DNA from: Candidatus Gastranaerophilales bacterium
Lineage (GTDB): Bacteria > Cyanobacteriota > Vampirovibrionia > Gastranaerophilales > Gastranaerophilaceae
NCBI GenBank assembly: GCA_003150395.1
Contig: QAMI01000005.1
Location: forward strand, 36,329 to 48,488
Length of the DNA stretch: 12,160 bases
Direction of reading: 5' to 3'
The position numbers were made by a program, and so were the translations under genes. The notes beneath the pieces were generated by a model. The model saw only the letters and a program-made list of their open reading frames with translations. It was not told where the DNA came from and did not search any database. Below are positions 7,107 to 12,160 of this stretch, in pieces (the stretch's first letter is position 1; the number at the start of each line of letters is the position of its first letter).

Positions 7107-8006
7107 GTGAAGTCTGAGTGTTCGGCGGTTAAAAGCGCAGAAAACCTTCCTTTGTTCGGCTTTTTGAACGTATATAAACCGCAAGGTTTGACAAGCCATG
7201 ATGTTGTTGCGAAAATGCGCCGTCTCACAAAAGTTAAGCAAATCGGCCACACCGGTACTCTTGACCCGTTTGCAGAAGGCGTTTTACCGGTCTGTATCGG
7301 CAAATCTACTCGTCTGATTGAATATTTGGCTGATGATAAAGAATATCTTGCTTTTGTAAAATTTGGAATTGAAACAGACACTTACGATTTGGAAGGTGAG
7401 GTTGTTGCAGTCTCCGAACAAAAGGTTTCGGAAGCTGAAATTTCTGAACAGCTTCAAAATATCCGAGGTGAAATTTATCAGATGCCGCCGATTTATTCTG
7501 CAATAAAGGTCAAAGGCAAAAAATTATACGAATATGCGCGCGAAGGAAAAAACGTTGAAATTCAGCCGCGAAAGGTTACGATTGAAAAAGTTGAACTTAG
7601 AAATTTTGATTATGTTTCTCAAACCGCTCAAATTCTTATTAAATGCTCTAAAGGAACTTATATCCGCTCAATTGCTCATGATTTGGGTAAAAATCTCGGC
7701 TGCGGCGCGCACTTAGTGAAATTAATCCGCACGCAGGCAGGCAAGTTTTTTATGGAAAACTCAATTCCACTGGAAAGCTTTGAAAATTTGGAAATTGTAT
7801 GCAAAAATCTGATTAATCCTGTTGAAGTGCTTGATGCTCCAAAAATTATCGTGAGCGAACACGAGCATGCCAAAATTCAAAACGGAGTTCCAATCGCCAA
7901 TAACGGCCTTGCTTCGGGCAAAGTTGTAATTTTAATTTATAATGATATAATAAATGCAGTTGGACTGACCGACGGCAAGAAAATCTTAATTAAGAAAGTG
8001 TTCTGA
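7107..8006 (+). CDS. truB: tRNA pseudouridine(55) synthase
   Basis: TruB converts U55 to pseudouridine in the T-loop of most tRNAs. The 299-residue protein carries the family motifs in order: G-F-L-N-V-Y-K-P-Q-G-L-T-S-H (18-31), the catalytic G-H-T-G-T-L-D-P-F-A-E-G-V-L (47-60, catalytic Asp53), M-P-P-I-Y-S-A-I-K-V-K-G, and C-S-K-G-T-Y-I-R-S-I-A-H-D-L-G. A C-terminal PUA-like part follows, around 260-299. GTG at 7107 is the start, with GAGGAG ending 10 bases upstream inside the rbfA end. The first 17 residues precede the core and may be extra, but there is no better start with a ribosome site. The following gene begins one base after the stop codon. Confidence 0.95.
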   Translation: MKSECSAVKSAENLPLFGFLNVYKPQGLTSHDVVAKMRRLTKVKQIGHTGTLDPFAEGVLPVCIGKSTRLIEYLADDKEYLAFVKFGIETDTYDLEGEVVAVSEQKVSEAEISEQLQNIRGEIYQMPPIYSAIKVKGKKLYEYAREGKNVEIQPRKVTIEKVELRNFDYVSQTAQILIKCSKGTYIRSIAHDLGKNLGCGAHLVKLIRTQAGKFFMENSIPLESFENLEIVCKNLINPVEVLDAPKIIVSEHEHAKIQNGVPIANNGLASGKVVILIYNDIINAVGLTDGKKILIKKVF

Positions 8007-8007
8007 C

Positions 8008-8895
8008 ATGAAAAGAAATTTGGCGGTGTTTACATTATTTGTATTAGGATTGCTCACAGCAGGCAGTTCTGTAGAGGCCGCTTCATCGTATTATTGTGCT
8101 GTACCGTATGATTTATCAGGTAAACCGGCCAGAATGTTTACTAAAGTTACCGGTGCAAATTTCATGAGTGAAAAAATCGCAGAACGGATTTTGAAATCTG
8201 AAGTTACGAAAAATGCTGAGGGCAAGTTCAAAGTCGGTGTTGATTCTTTCAGCTTTTCAGACCTGATAGCAGGCCGTTTTAAAGGAATGCGGATACATGG
8301 CGAAAATGTTGTTGCAGACGGGGTATATTTCAGTACAATGGATTTAAAAACTCTTTGCGATTTTAATTACATTGTTTATGACAAAAAAAATTCCACTGCA
8401 ATTTTTAAAGAAGACTTCCCGTTGTTTTTCGGTGTTTCAATCTCTGAAAACGATCTCAACAACACGATGAAAGCCGCCGGATATTATGAAATGATTAATA
8501 ATTTGAATAATTTCGGAAGAACTTTGTCTCTTTTTAATATTGACTCAACTAAAGTAAAAATTAAAGACAACAAATTCTATTTTGTTTTCGGAATAAAAAT
8601 TCCTATTCTTAATACAATGCCGAATAAAACCTTTACAGTAGCTTTTGTTTCGGATTTAAACGTTGTCAATGGCAAAGTAAAATTGGACAATCCTGAATTA
8701 ATCAACGATTTTATAAGGGTTGATATGACCAGAATGGTTAGCGCTTTAAACTATTTAAATCCGCTTGAATACTCACTTGATGTTATGGAAAATAAAAATG
8801 CGGTGCTGAAGGTTCAAGAGGTAAAAATTGTGAATAATAAAATTAATATCTCAGGAATTATAAATGTACCTAAAGATGTACTAACTCAAAAATAA
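8008..8895 (+). CDS. Exported LmeA/DUF2993-like protein
   Basis: The 295-residue protein begins with a clear Sec signal peptide: basic M-K-R-N, a hydrophobic core, and cleavage after V-E-A near residue 24. The mature part is beta-rich. G-R-F-K-G-M-R-I-H-G-E-N-V-V-A-D-G-V at about 90-107, followed by alternating strands, matches the pattern I associate with DUF2993, the LmeA-like lipid-binding fold common in cyanobacteria. The second half, with F-G-I-K-I-P and L-N-P-L-E-Y-S, looks like a second half of the same fold. It has no membrane segment after the signal, so it should be periplasmic or membrane-associated. It lies one base after truB with a weak GAAAG ribosome site, so it is probably read by coupling. 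Family assignment is from pattern memory. The ligand is unknown. Confidence 0.6.
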   Translation: MKRNLAVFTLFVLGLLTAGSSVEAASSYYCAVPYDLSGKPARMFTKVTGANFMSEKIAERILKSEVTKNAEGKFKVGVDSFSFSDLIAGRFKGMRIHGENVVADGVYFSTMDLKTLCDFNYIVYDKKNSTAIFKEDFPLFFGVSISENDLNNTMKAAGYYEMINNLNNFGRTLSLFNIDSTKVKIKDNKFYFVFGIKIPILNTMPNKTFTVAFVSDLNVVNGKVKLDNPELINDFIRVDMTRMVSALNYLNPLEYSLDVMENKNAVLKVQEVKIVNNKINISGIINVPKDVLTQK

Positions 8896-8905
8896 GGATC
8901 AATCT

Positions 8906-9547
8906 ATGGGAAGACGCAAAAAAAAGAACACTGCAAATAATATAAAAGTATTTTTTATCGGGCTTATCTTAACCGGACTTGTTGCCAGTGGCGTATATTA
9001 CGGTCTTAAATACTGGACTCCCGGAGATGAAATCGTTAATATTCCGGATAAAAATGAACAGGTTAAGATTCCCCCTGCAGATGACAAAAAGCCTGAAGAA
9101 ACTCCTCAAGAGCAGCCAAAACAGGAAGAATATGTAAATATCTTTTTCATAGGCAAAAACGAGAATAACGAAGAAGTTTACCGGGCGGTAAAACGGGTTT
9201 ATAACAAAGATGTTGACGGTTCAAAAATTAAATATGCAATCAATTCATTGATTTTAGGCCCAACGTCCGGCGAAAAAAGCAAAGGTGTTTACACTGAACT
9301 TCCCGCTGGAACAAAACTCTTAGGAATTACTGAAAAACCTGACAAAGTAATTATAAATCTTTCTGATAATTTTGTCGCCGGCGGCGGAACAGAAAGCGTT
9401 TACAAACGCCTTTACCAGTTGATTAAAACCGCAAAACGCAATACAGAAAAAGCTGTTTTCTTATATATAAACGGCCAGCAGGCTGACGTAATCGGCGGTG
9501 ACGGAATTATGATAACTCAGCCTTTGAATGAAAATTCGCTTGATTAA
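8906..9547 (+). CDS. Membrane-anchored GerMN-domain protein
   Basis: The 213-residue protein has a very basic N-terminus (G-R-R-K-K-K), one membrane helix (about 15-34), a Pro/Glu/Lys-rich linker (about 46-76), and a GerMN domain (about 77-205). The GerMN signs are I-N-S-L-I-L-G-P-T-S-G-E, then L-P-A-G-T-K-L-L-G-I, then V-I-I-N-L-S-D-N-F and a late A-V-F-L-Y-I-N-G. GerMN domains are found in the Bacillus spore protein GerM, the lipoprotein LpqB and many cyanobacterial envelope proteins. They are thought to act in envelope or peptidoglycan processes, without a known catalytic residue. The domain should face the periplasm. The ribosome site AAGGA is 7 bases before the ATG, and the gene follows the DUF2993-like gene by 10 bases. 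It is the last gene of the rbfA operon, and repeats follow at once. Confidence 0.75.
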   Translation: MGRRKKKNTANNIKVFFIGLILTGLVASGVYYGLKYWTPGDEIVNIPDKNEQVKIPPADDKKPEETPQEQPKQEEYVNIFFIGKNENNEEVYRAVKRVYNKDVDGSKIKYAINSLILGPTSGEKSKGVYTELPAGTKLLGITEKPDKVIINLSDNFVAGGGTESVYKRLYQLIKTAKRNTEKAVFLYINGQQADVIGGDGIMITQPLNENSLD

Positions 9548-9550
9548 CCC

Positions 9551-9689
9551 TGTCATTCTGGGCGATCAAGGCTGAAGAATTTAGACAAAATCAGCATGCC
9601 ATTCAGAGGCTGCCAAGGCCTAAGAATTCAGGCAAAACCCACATGTCATTCTGAGGCACTGAGTGCCGAAGAATCTCATCAAACCAAAA
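9551..9689 (+). repeat. Three tandem copies of a 46-47 bp repeat
   Basis: Copies start at 9551, 9597 and 9644. Each opens with TGYCATTCWGRGGC-like sequence (TGTCATTCTG, TGCCATTCAG, TGTCATTCTG), then a variable core, then a GAAGAAT or TAAGAAT block, and ends in an A/C-rich tail such as GACAAAATCAGCA or GGCAAAACCCACA. Copies differ at many positions, so the array is old. It starts 4 bases after the GerMN stop codon and codes for nothing recognisable. Confidence 0.75.
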
Positions 9690-9725
9690 TGGAACGTGCA
9701 AAAAGATTCTTCGCTCAGGATGATA
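9644..9725. repeat. Inverted-repeat element closing the tandem array
   Basis: The third tandem copy forms the left arm of a longer hairpin. CGAAGAATCT (9667-9676) pairs perfectly with AGATTCTTCG (9704-9713). The outer TGTCATTCTGAG (9644-9655) matches the reverse complement of CTCAGGATGATA (9714-9725) at 10 of 12 positions. A transcript from the rbfA operon would fold here, so it may act as a processing or stability element. It has no T-run typical of a terminator. Confidence 0.7.
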
Positions 9726-9752
9726 ATGAACTTAACAACCAAAAACAAGCAT

Positions 9753-10019
9753 ATGAAAAAAGACTTAGAATATTACTTAAATTTGAATTGGACGCTCAAA
9801 GAAGGCGAAGACTTGGACTTTGAGGGAAAACCTTACCACTATGTAATGATAGAAGAAATTCCAAGCTTTTGCTTTTGTGCCAAAACTATTGAGAAAGCAC
9901 GCGAAAATTATAAAAAACAGTTAAAATTAACCTTGATGGTAATGCTTGAAAGCGAAGAACATATTATGGAACCTGGGGAAGCAAACGATGAACCTGATTG
10001 GGAAAGTCTTTGTCCTTAG
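9753..10019 (+). CDS. Orphan HicB-like protein
   Basis: The 88-residue product resembles HicB family antitoxins: M-K-K-D-L-E-Y-Y-L-N-L-N-W opening, then Y-H-Y-V-M-I-E-E-I-P-S-F in place of the usual Y-x-x-x-x-P-E-L-P-G strand. T-I-E-K-A-R-E-N-Y-K-K-Q-L starts the helix, and E-E-H-I-M-E-P-G-E ends the domain. The G-C that usually follows the strand is not conserved. No HicA toxin and no DNA-binding tail are present, so it is either a lone antitoxin-fold protein or a remnant. The start at 9753 is chosen because it aligns with the HicB N-terminus, although it lacks a ribosome site. ATG 9726 has AGGA 5 bases upstream, contributed by the repeat element, and would add nine residues. It converges with the XRE gene and overlaps its end by 4 bases. 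Confidence 0.55.
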   Translation: MKKDLEYYLNLNWTLKEGEDLDFEGKPYHYVMIEEIPSFCFCAKTIEKARENYKKQLKLTLMVMLESEEHIMEPGEANDEPDWESLCP

Positions 10020-10273
10020 AATTTACAATCCAAAATTTCTTCAGCTTTTACATTAAGTGCTTCTGCAATATTATATAGTGTTTTTATTTTAAAATTAAAA
10101 GTTCCGCGCTCTATTGCACTAATGGAATTAGTACTTAATCCGGCCTTAAAACCGAGTTCTTCCTGAGACATTTCGTTTTTAAGGCGGATATACCTTATGC
10201 TTTGCCCTAATTTAAATAGTAATTCATCGCGCATACTAAAATTGTACACTCTTGACAAATCTGCTTCCAACAT
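10016..10273 (-). CDS. XRE/Cro-family transcriptional regulator
   Basis: The product is up to 85 residues and is a single HTH_3 domain: L-G-Q-S-I-R-Y-I-R-L-K-N-E-M-S-Q-E-E-L-G (about 22-41), recognition region G-L-S-T-N-S-I-S-A-I-E-R-G, then L-Y-N-I-A-E-A-L-N-V-K-A-E-E-I-L. This is the lambda-repressor-like fold used by many small repressors. Two starts are possible: 10273, or the internal ATG at 10234 (M-R-D-E-L), which begins closer to the fold. Neither has a clear ribosome site. Its 5' end overlaps a consensus promoter on the plus strand (10252-10280) that drives the decayed prepilin gene, so it is well placed to repress that promoter. The near-palindrome GTATAATA-G-TATTATTAC at 10274-10291 is a possible operator. 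Confidence 0.8.
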   Translation of the reverse strand: MLEADLSRVYNFSMRDELLFKLGQSIRYIRLKNEMSQEELGFKAGLSTNSISAIERGTFNFKIKTLYNIAEALNVKAEEILDCKF

Positions 10274-10280
10274 GTATAAT
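10252..10280 (+). promoter_or_regulatory. Perfect consensus sigma-70-type promoter
   Basis: TTGACA (10252-10257) and TATAAT (10275-10280) are both exact consensus hexamers with the ideal 17-base spacer. It lies inside and across the start of the divergent XRE gene. Transcription would start near 10287 and lead into the ribosome site at 10336-10341 and the prepilin remnant. It should be strong unless repressed. Confidence 0.8.
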
Positions 10281-10349
10281 AGTATTATTACAATTACACT
10301 TGTATTATATAGCGTGCAGATGCAGAAAAATGAACGGGAGGTATATTAG

Positions 10350-10625
10350 ATATTTAAGAAAACTATTGGTAACTCCGTAAAAGGTGCGTTTACTCTTGCA
10401 GAAGGTGCTACGCACGTATAAATGTTTGGAAAGGCTCGTAAAAGTGCGTTTACATTGGCGGAAGTTTTAATTACATTGGGTATTATCGGGGTTGTTGCAG
10501 CAATGACCATGCCGACTTGATTAACTCAAGGTGCACAGTACAAAACAGCATACAAAAAAAAAGCAGTTACAATCCTTGCAGTCCGAACAGATTGCAGGTT
10601 GAGGTTATACACCAAAACTTTTTAA
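10350..10625 (+). pseudogene. Decayed prepilin gene with two FTLAE motifs
   Basis: One reading frame holds three pieces. 10350-10421 reads I-F-K-K-T-I-G-N-S-V-K-G-A-F-T-L-A-E-G-A-T-H-V and then TAA. 10422-10520 starts with ATG and reads M-F-G-K-A-R-K-S-A-F-T-L-A-E-V-L-I-T-L-G, continues I-I-G-V-V-A-A-M-T-M-P-T, then stops at TGA. 10521-10625 reads L-T-Q-G-A-Q-Y-K-T-A-Y-K-K-K-A and runs to TAA. The middle piece is a textbook prepilin signal and helix, and the third is the expected continuation of that family. GGGAGG (10336-10341) lies 8 bases before ATA at 10350, where a start codon is expected. The globular C-terminal domain is missing. All pieces being in frame suggests substitutions or compensated small indels. 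A 32-residue peptide from 10422 could still be made, but no working pilin. Confidence 0.75.
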
Positions 10626-10642
10626 ACTATTTGTTATAATTC

Positions 10643-10670
10643 TCGCCTTAGCTCATCTGAGGCGATTTTA
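10643..10670 (+). terminator. Rho-independent terminator after the prepilin remnant
   Basis: TCGCCTTAG (10643-10651) pairs with CTGAGGCGA (10657-10665) over 9 positions including one G-U. The loop is CTCAT, and TTTTATTTATT follows. It lies 17 bases after the last in-frame stop, which completes the promoter to terminator layout of a single-gene unit. A TGTTATAAT box just before it (10632-10640) is noted among the findings. Confidence 0.75.
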
Positions 10671-10720
10671 TTTATTGTCAAAACAGAATCTCATAATTGA
10701 AAAAACTAAACCTCGCTTCA

Positions 10721-10822
10721 TGTCATCCAGGGCAAAGCGAAAGAACCAATTAAAATCAAATAAAGATTCTTCGCCAATCACACCGCACTCAATCAACCAC
10801 GTAAACCATGCTCAGAATGACA
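10721..10822. repeat. Dispersed inverted-repeat element, copy 1
   Basis: The left end TGTCATCCAGGGC (10721-10733) and the right end GCTCAGAATGACA (10810-10822) are reverse complements at most positions. AGATTCTTCG (10764-10773) is the same block as in the 9704-9713 arm. It belongs to the family seen at 293-415 and 9551-9725. No protein is encoded. Confidence 0.6.
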
Positions 10823-10833
10823 TGGCGGATTTC

Positions 10834-10905
10834 TGTCATTCTGGCAGCGCTAAAACTCCGTTCAAACAAATGAGCTTCTTCGACTCTCAAAGTCTCTGAA
10901 TGACG
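10834..10905. repeat. Dispersed inverted-repeat element, copy 2
   Basis: TGTCATTCTG (10834-10843) at the left and TCTGAATGACG (10895-10905) at the right form inverted ends. CTTCTTCGA (10875-10883) is the inner block. It lies directly after the stop of the minus-strand GntR gene, where a transcript hairpin would form, though no T-run follows on the minus strand. Together with copy 1 and the pilin remnant this fills the 640 bases between the XRE and GntR genes. I see no intact gene there. Confidence 0.55.
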
Positions 10906-10913
10906 GGTAAAAT

Positions 10914-12041
10914 TTAGTTATTGTATGTCTGTGCATATTTAGGGTTAACCGCAAGCCACTTGAAGGCCTGAGTTTCAGTTTCCGGAATGTCAATTACAAA
11001 AGTTCCGCCGTAACGCCCGCGTGAAAATGTCAAATAACCTTCTGCTGCAAGATTATGGAAAGCTTTTCTTATAGTGTTCGGACTCAAATCCATCTGGCGT
11101 GACATTTCCAAAATCGACGGAAGTCTGTCACCTATAGAATAATTCTCGCTTATAATCCGTTTAATATGATTTTGTGTCCTTTCGTAATAATAAAATGCTG
11201 TATCCTTTGCTGACGCAAAAATAGATGTTTCTTTCCCTACATCAACAGTATTATCATCAGGCATTTTTATAACAGAGGTTCCGTAACGTCCCCGGCGAGG
11301 AAGAAGTATTCCTTCTTGGCAAAGCATCTTTAATGCATCATGTATCGTCTTTATGCTGACATTTAACGTTTTTGCAAGCTCCCCATGTGCAGGGATTTTA
11401 TCACCGATTTTCAAATTCATTGTAATGTATTGTTTCAAATCCTCTTCAACTTTCTTAACGAGAGTTTCTGTTTTGCAGATTTTATCAGAAATACTGAAGT
11501 TTATAGATTTTACACTCCAGCCGGTGTCATTTGACTTTTTGGCATTGTGTTCCAAAATCCCTTCTGCACAAAGATATTCCAAAGCAAGCCTTGTTGTATT
11601 TGGGGAGCTTTCAATCTCTTTGGCTATTGCTCTTGAAGAAGGCAGATTTTCACCTGATTTAAAGTTATGCTTTACAATAAGTTGTTTAATTTTTTCTGAC
11701 GCGATTTCACGTTTTGAGGTAAGTTTTCTTATTTCAGTGTTTGAGTTTTTGTCATTTATAATAGTCCCAATGCATTGCTTTGATTGAACATATCCTGCAT
11801 CTTCCACAAATCTCAAAGCATTTTGAATAGTTCCGATGCTTACGCCGAGCAGGAAGGCTAAATCGGGTTTGTTTGGCAGGAGGTTTCCGGCAGAAATTTT
11901 TTCGGAATTTAAATCTTCGTCAATCCATTGCATAATCCATTTAGAAATAATTACAGCTTTAGTTTCTTCTGTATGTTTCAAATCCGGCAAATTTTTTGTG
12001 ATTTCGTTTATGCTAATCTGTTTCAACTCGTTTTTCTTCAT
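10914..12041 (-). CDS. Protein of four tandem GntR-type winged-helix domains
   Basis: The 375-residue product is built from four copies of the GntR DNA-binding fold, at about 29-96, 112-166, 195-258 and 286-350. Their helix-turn-helix cores line up without gaps over 31 positions (55-85, 133-163, 216-246, 307-337). Each opens with L-P or I-P, has a central S-x-x-T-I/T-x-x-A-L/F-type recognition helix, and ends in E-G-I/Y-L or A-G-Y-V. Domains 1, 3 and 4 keep a wing (G-T-I-I-N, R-R-G-R-Y-G-T-S-V-I, S-R-G-R-Y-G-G-T-F-V-I), while domain 2 has a weak one. No FadR, HutC/UTRA or aminotransferase effector domain is present, so ligand control is not evident. It is probably a soluble DNA-binding regulator or organiser. 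ATG 12041 is preferred because AAAGG lies 7 bases upstream; GTG 12047 would add two residues. Its targets are unknown. Confidence 0.85.
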   Translation of the reverse strand: MKKNELKQISINEITKNLPDLKHTEETKAVIISKWIMQWIDEDLNSEKISAGNLLPNKPDLAFLLGVSIGTIQNALRFVEDAGYVQSKQCIGTIINDKNSNTEIRKLTSKREIASEKIKQLIVKHNFKSGENLPSSRAIAKEIESSPNTTRLALEYLCAEGILEHNAKKSNDTGWSVKSINFSISDKICKTETLVKKVEEDLKQYITMNLKIGDKIPAHGELAKTLNVSIKTIHDALKMLCQEGILLPRRGRYGTSVIKMPDDNTVDVGKETSIFASAKDTAFYYYERTQNHIKRIISENYSIGDRLPSILEMSRQMDLSPNTIRKAFHNLAAEGYLTFSRGRYGGTFVIDIPETETQAFKWLAVNPKYAQTYNN

Positions 12042-12059
12042 ACACACACCTTTTTTCTA

Positions 12060-12088
12060 ATGATATTGTATTTATAAAAAAACATCAA
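12060..12088 (-). promoter_or_regulatory. Promoter of the four-domain GntR gene
   Basis: On the minus strand TTGATG (12083-12088) and TATCAT (12060-12065) are separated by 17 bases, and the spacer is A/T-rich. The leader would be only about 10 bases, holding the AAAGG ribosome site. The rest of the sequence to 12160 is A/T-rich with no gene visible. Confidence 0.5.
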
Positions 12089-12160
12089 GATATTTTTTGC
12101 CATATTATGAAGAAATTGTCACATTTTCTTATTTGTAACGAAATGTAAAAATAAGTTTTA

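Noticed and set aside
9551..9689. Regular 46-47 bp spacing, considered as a CRISPR array
   Set aside because: Each whole unit repeats with divergence. There are no constant repeats separated by unique spacers, and no cas genes nearby.
9596..9823. Open frame containing C-H-S-E-A-L-S-A-E-E-S-H
   Set aside because: This peptide is the translated dispersed repeat, a common source of false gene calls. The frame also overlaps the HicB-like gene.
9753..10273. HicB-like and XRE genes considered as a toxin-antitoxin pair
   Set aside because: They converge instead of forming an operon, neither resembles a toxin, and no HicA-type small RNA-binding protein is encoded next to them.
10419..10520. In-frame TAA and TGA in the prepilin remnant, considered as recoding or readthrough
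   Set aside because: Two different stop codons, a missing start codon and loss of the C-terminal domain fit decay better. No selenocysteine-type structure was seen.
10645..10663. GCCTTAGCTCATCTG, similar to the 5' end of a tRNA
   Set aside because: No anticodon arm, T-arm or acceptor 3' strand follows. The sequence is explained as a terminator hairpin.
10675..10899. Open frame of 74 codons starting at TTG
   Set aside because: It is made almost entirely of the two inverted-repeat elements, has no ribosome site, and resembles no protein family.
11353..11787. Plus-strand frame of 144 codons inside the GntR gene
   Set aside because: It is antisense to a gene with four recognisable domains, has no ribosome site and no family pattern.

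Overview
The window reads as a piece of chromosome from a low-GC, Gram-negative-type bacterium. The best guess is a gut relative of the Cyanobacteria (Vampirovibrionia/Melainabacteria, order Gastranaerophilales). This rests on the N-terminus K-x-A-F-T-L-A-E-V-L-I-T-L-G-I-I-G in one intact prepilin and one pilin remnant, on an LmeA/DUF2993-like exported protein next to a GerMN-domain protein, and on the dispersed TGTCATTCTGAGGC...GCCGAAGAATCT repeat. The assignment is inferred from recalled family patterns and no database was consulted.

Layout. 1-249: 3' end of a prepilin-like gene. 250-514: a 123 bp repeat element, then the terminator of the next gene. 515-1573 (-): DUF475/TerC-superfamily membrane protein, divergent from the following operon. 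1702-5565 (+): prfA, ylxR (rnpM) and infB, with overlapping or coupled starts. 5650-6384 (-): a complete prepilin-like gene on the opposite strand, divergent from a small HTH gene (6491-6715, +). 6760-9547 (+): rbfA, truB, a DUF2993-like exported protein and a membrane-anchored GerMN protein, tightly packed and starting from their own promoter. 9551-9725: three tandem copies of a 46-47 bp repeat closed by an inverted copy. 9753-10019 (+): orphan HicB-like protein. 10016-10273 (-): XRE regulator, converging with it. 10252-10670 (+): a consensus promoter, a ribosome site, a decayed prepilin gene with two FTLAE motifs, and a terminator. 10721-10905: more inverted repeat elements. 10914-12041 (-): a regulator made of four GntR-type winged helices. 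12042-12160: its promoter region.

How the genes fit together. The core is the widely conserved translation cluster (ylxR-infB-rbfA-truB), modified in two ways. prfA stands where nusA usually stands, and an antisense prepilin plus HTH pair sits between infB and rbfA. The cluster then runs into two envelope genes. Both prepilin loci with visible 5' ends have a small HTH gene divergent from them, which suggests a recurring regulator/pilin module; one has decayed. The four-domain GntR protein has no ligand-binding domain and is the most unusual protein here. No complete mobile element, CRISPR array, tRNA or rRNA is visible.
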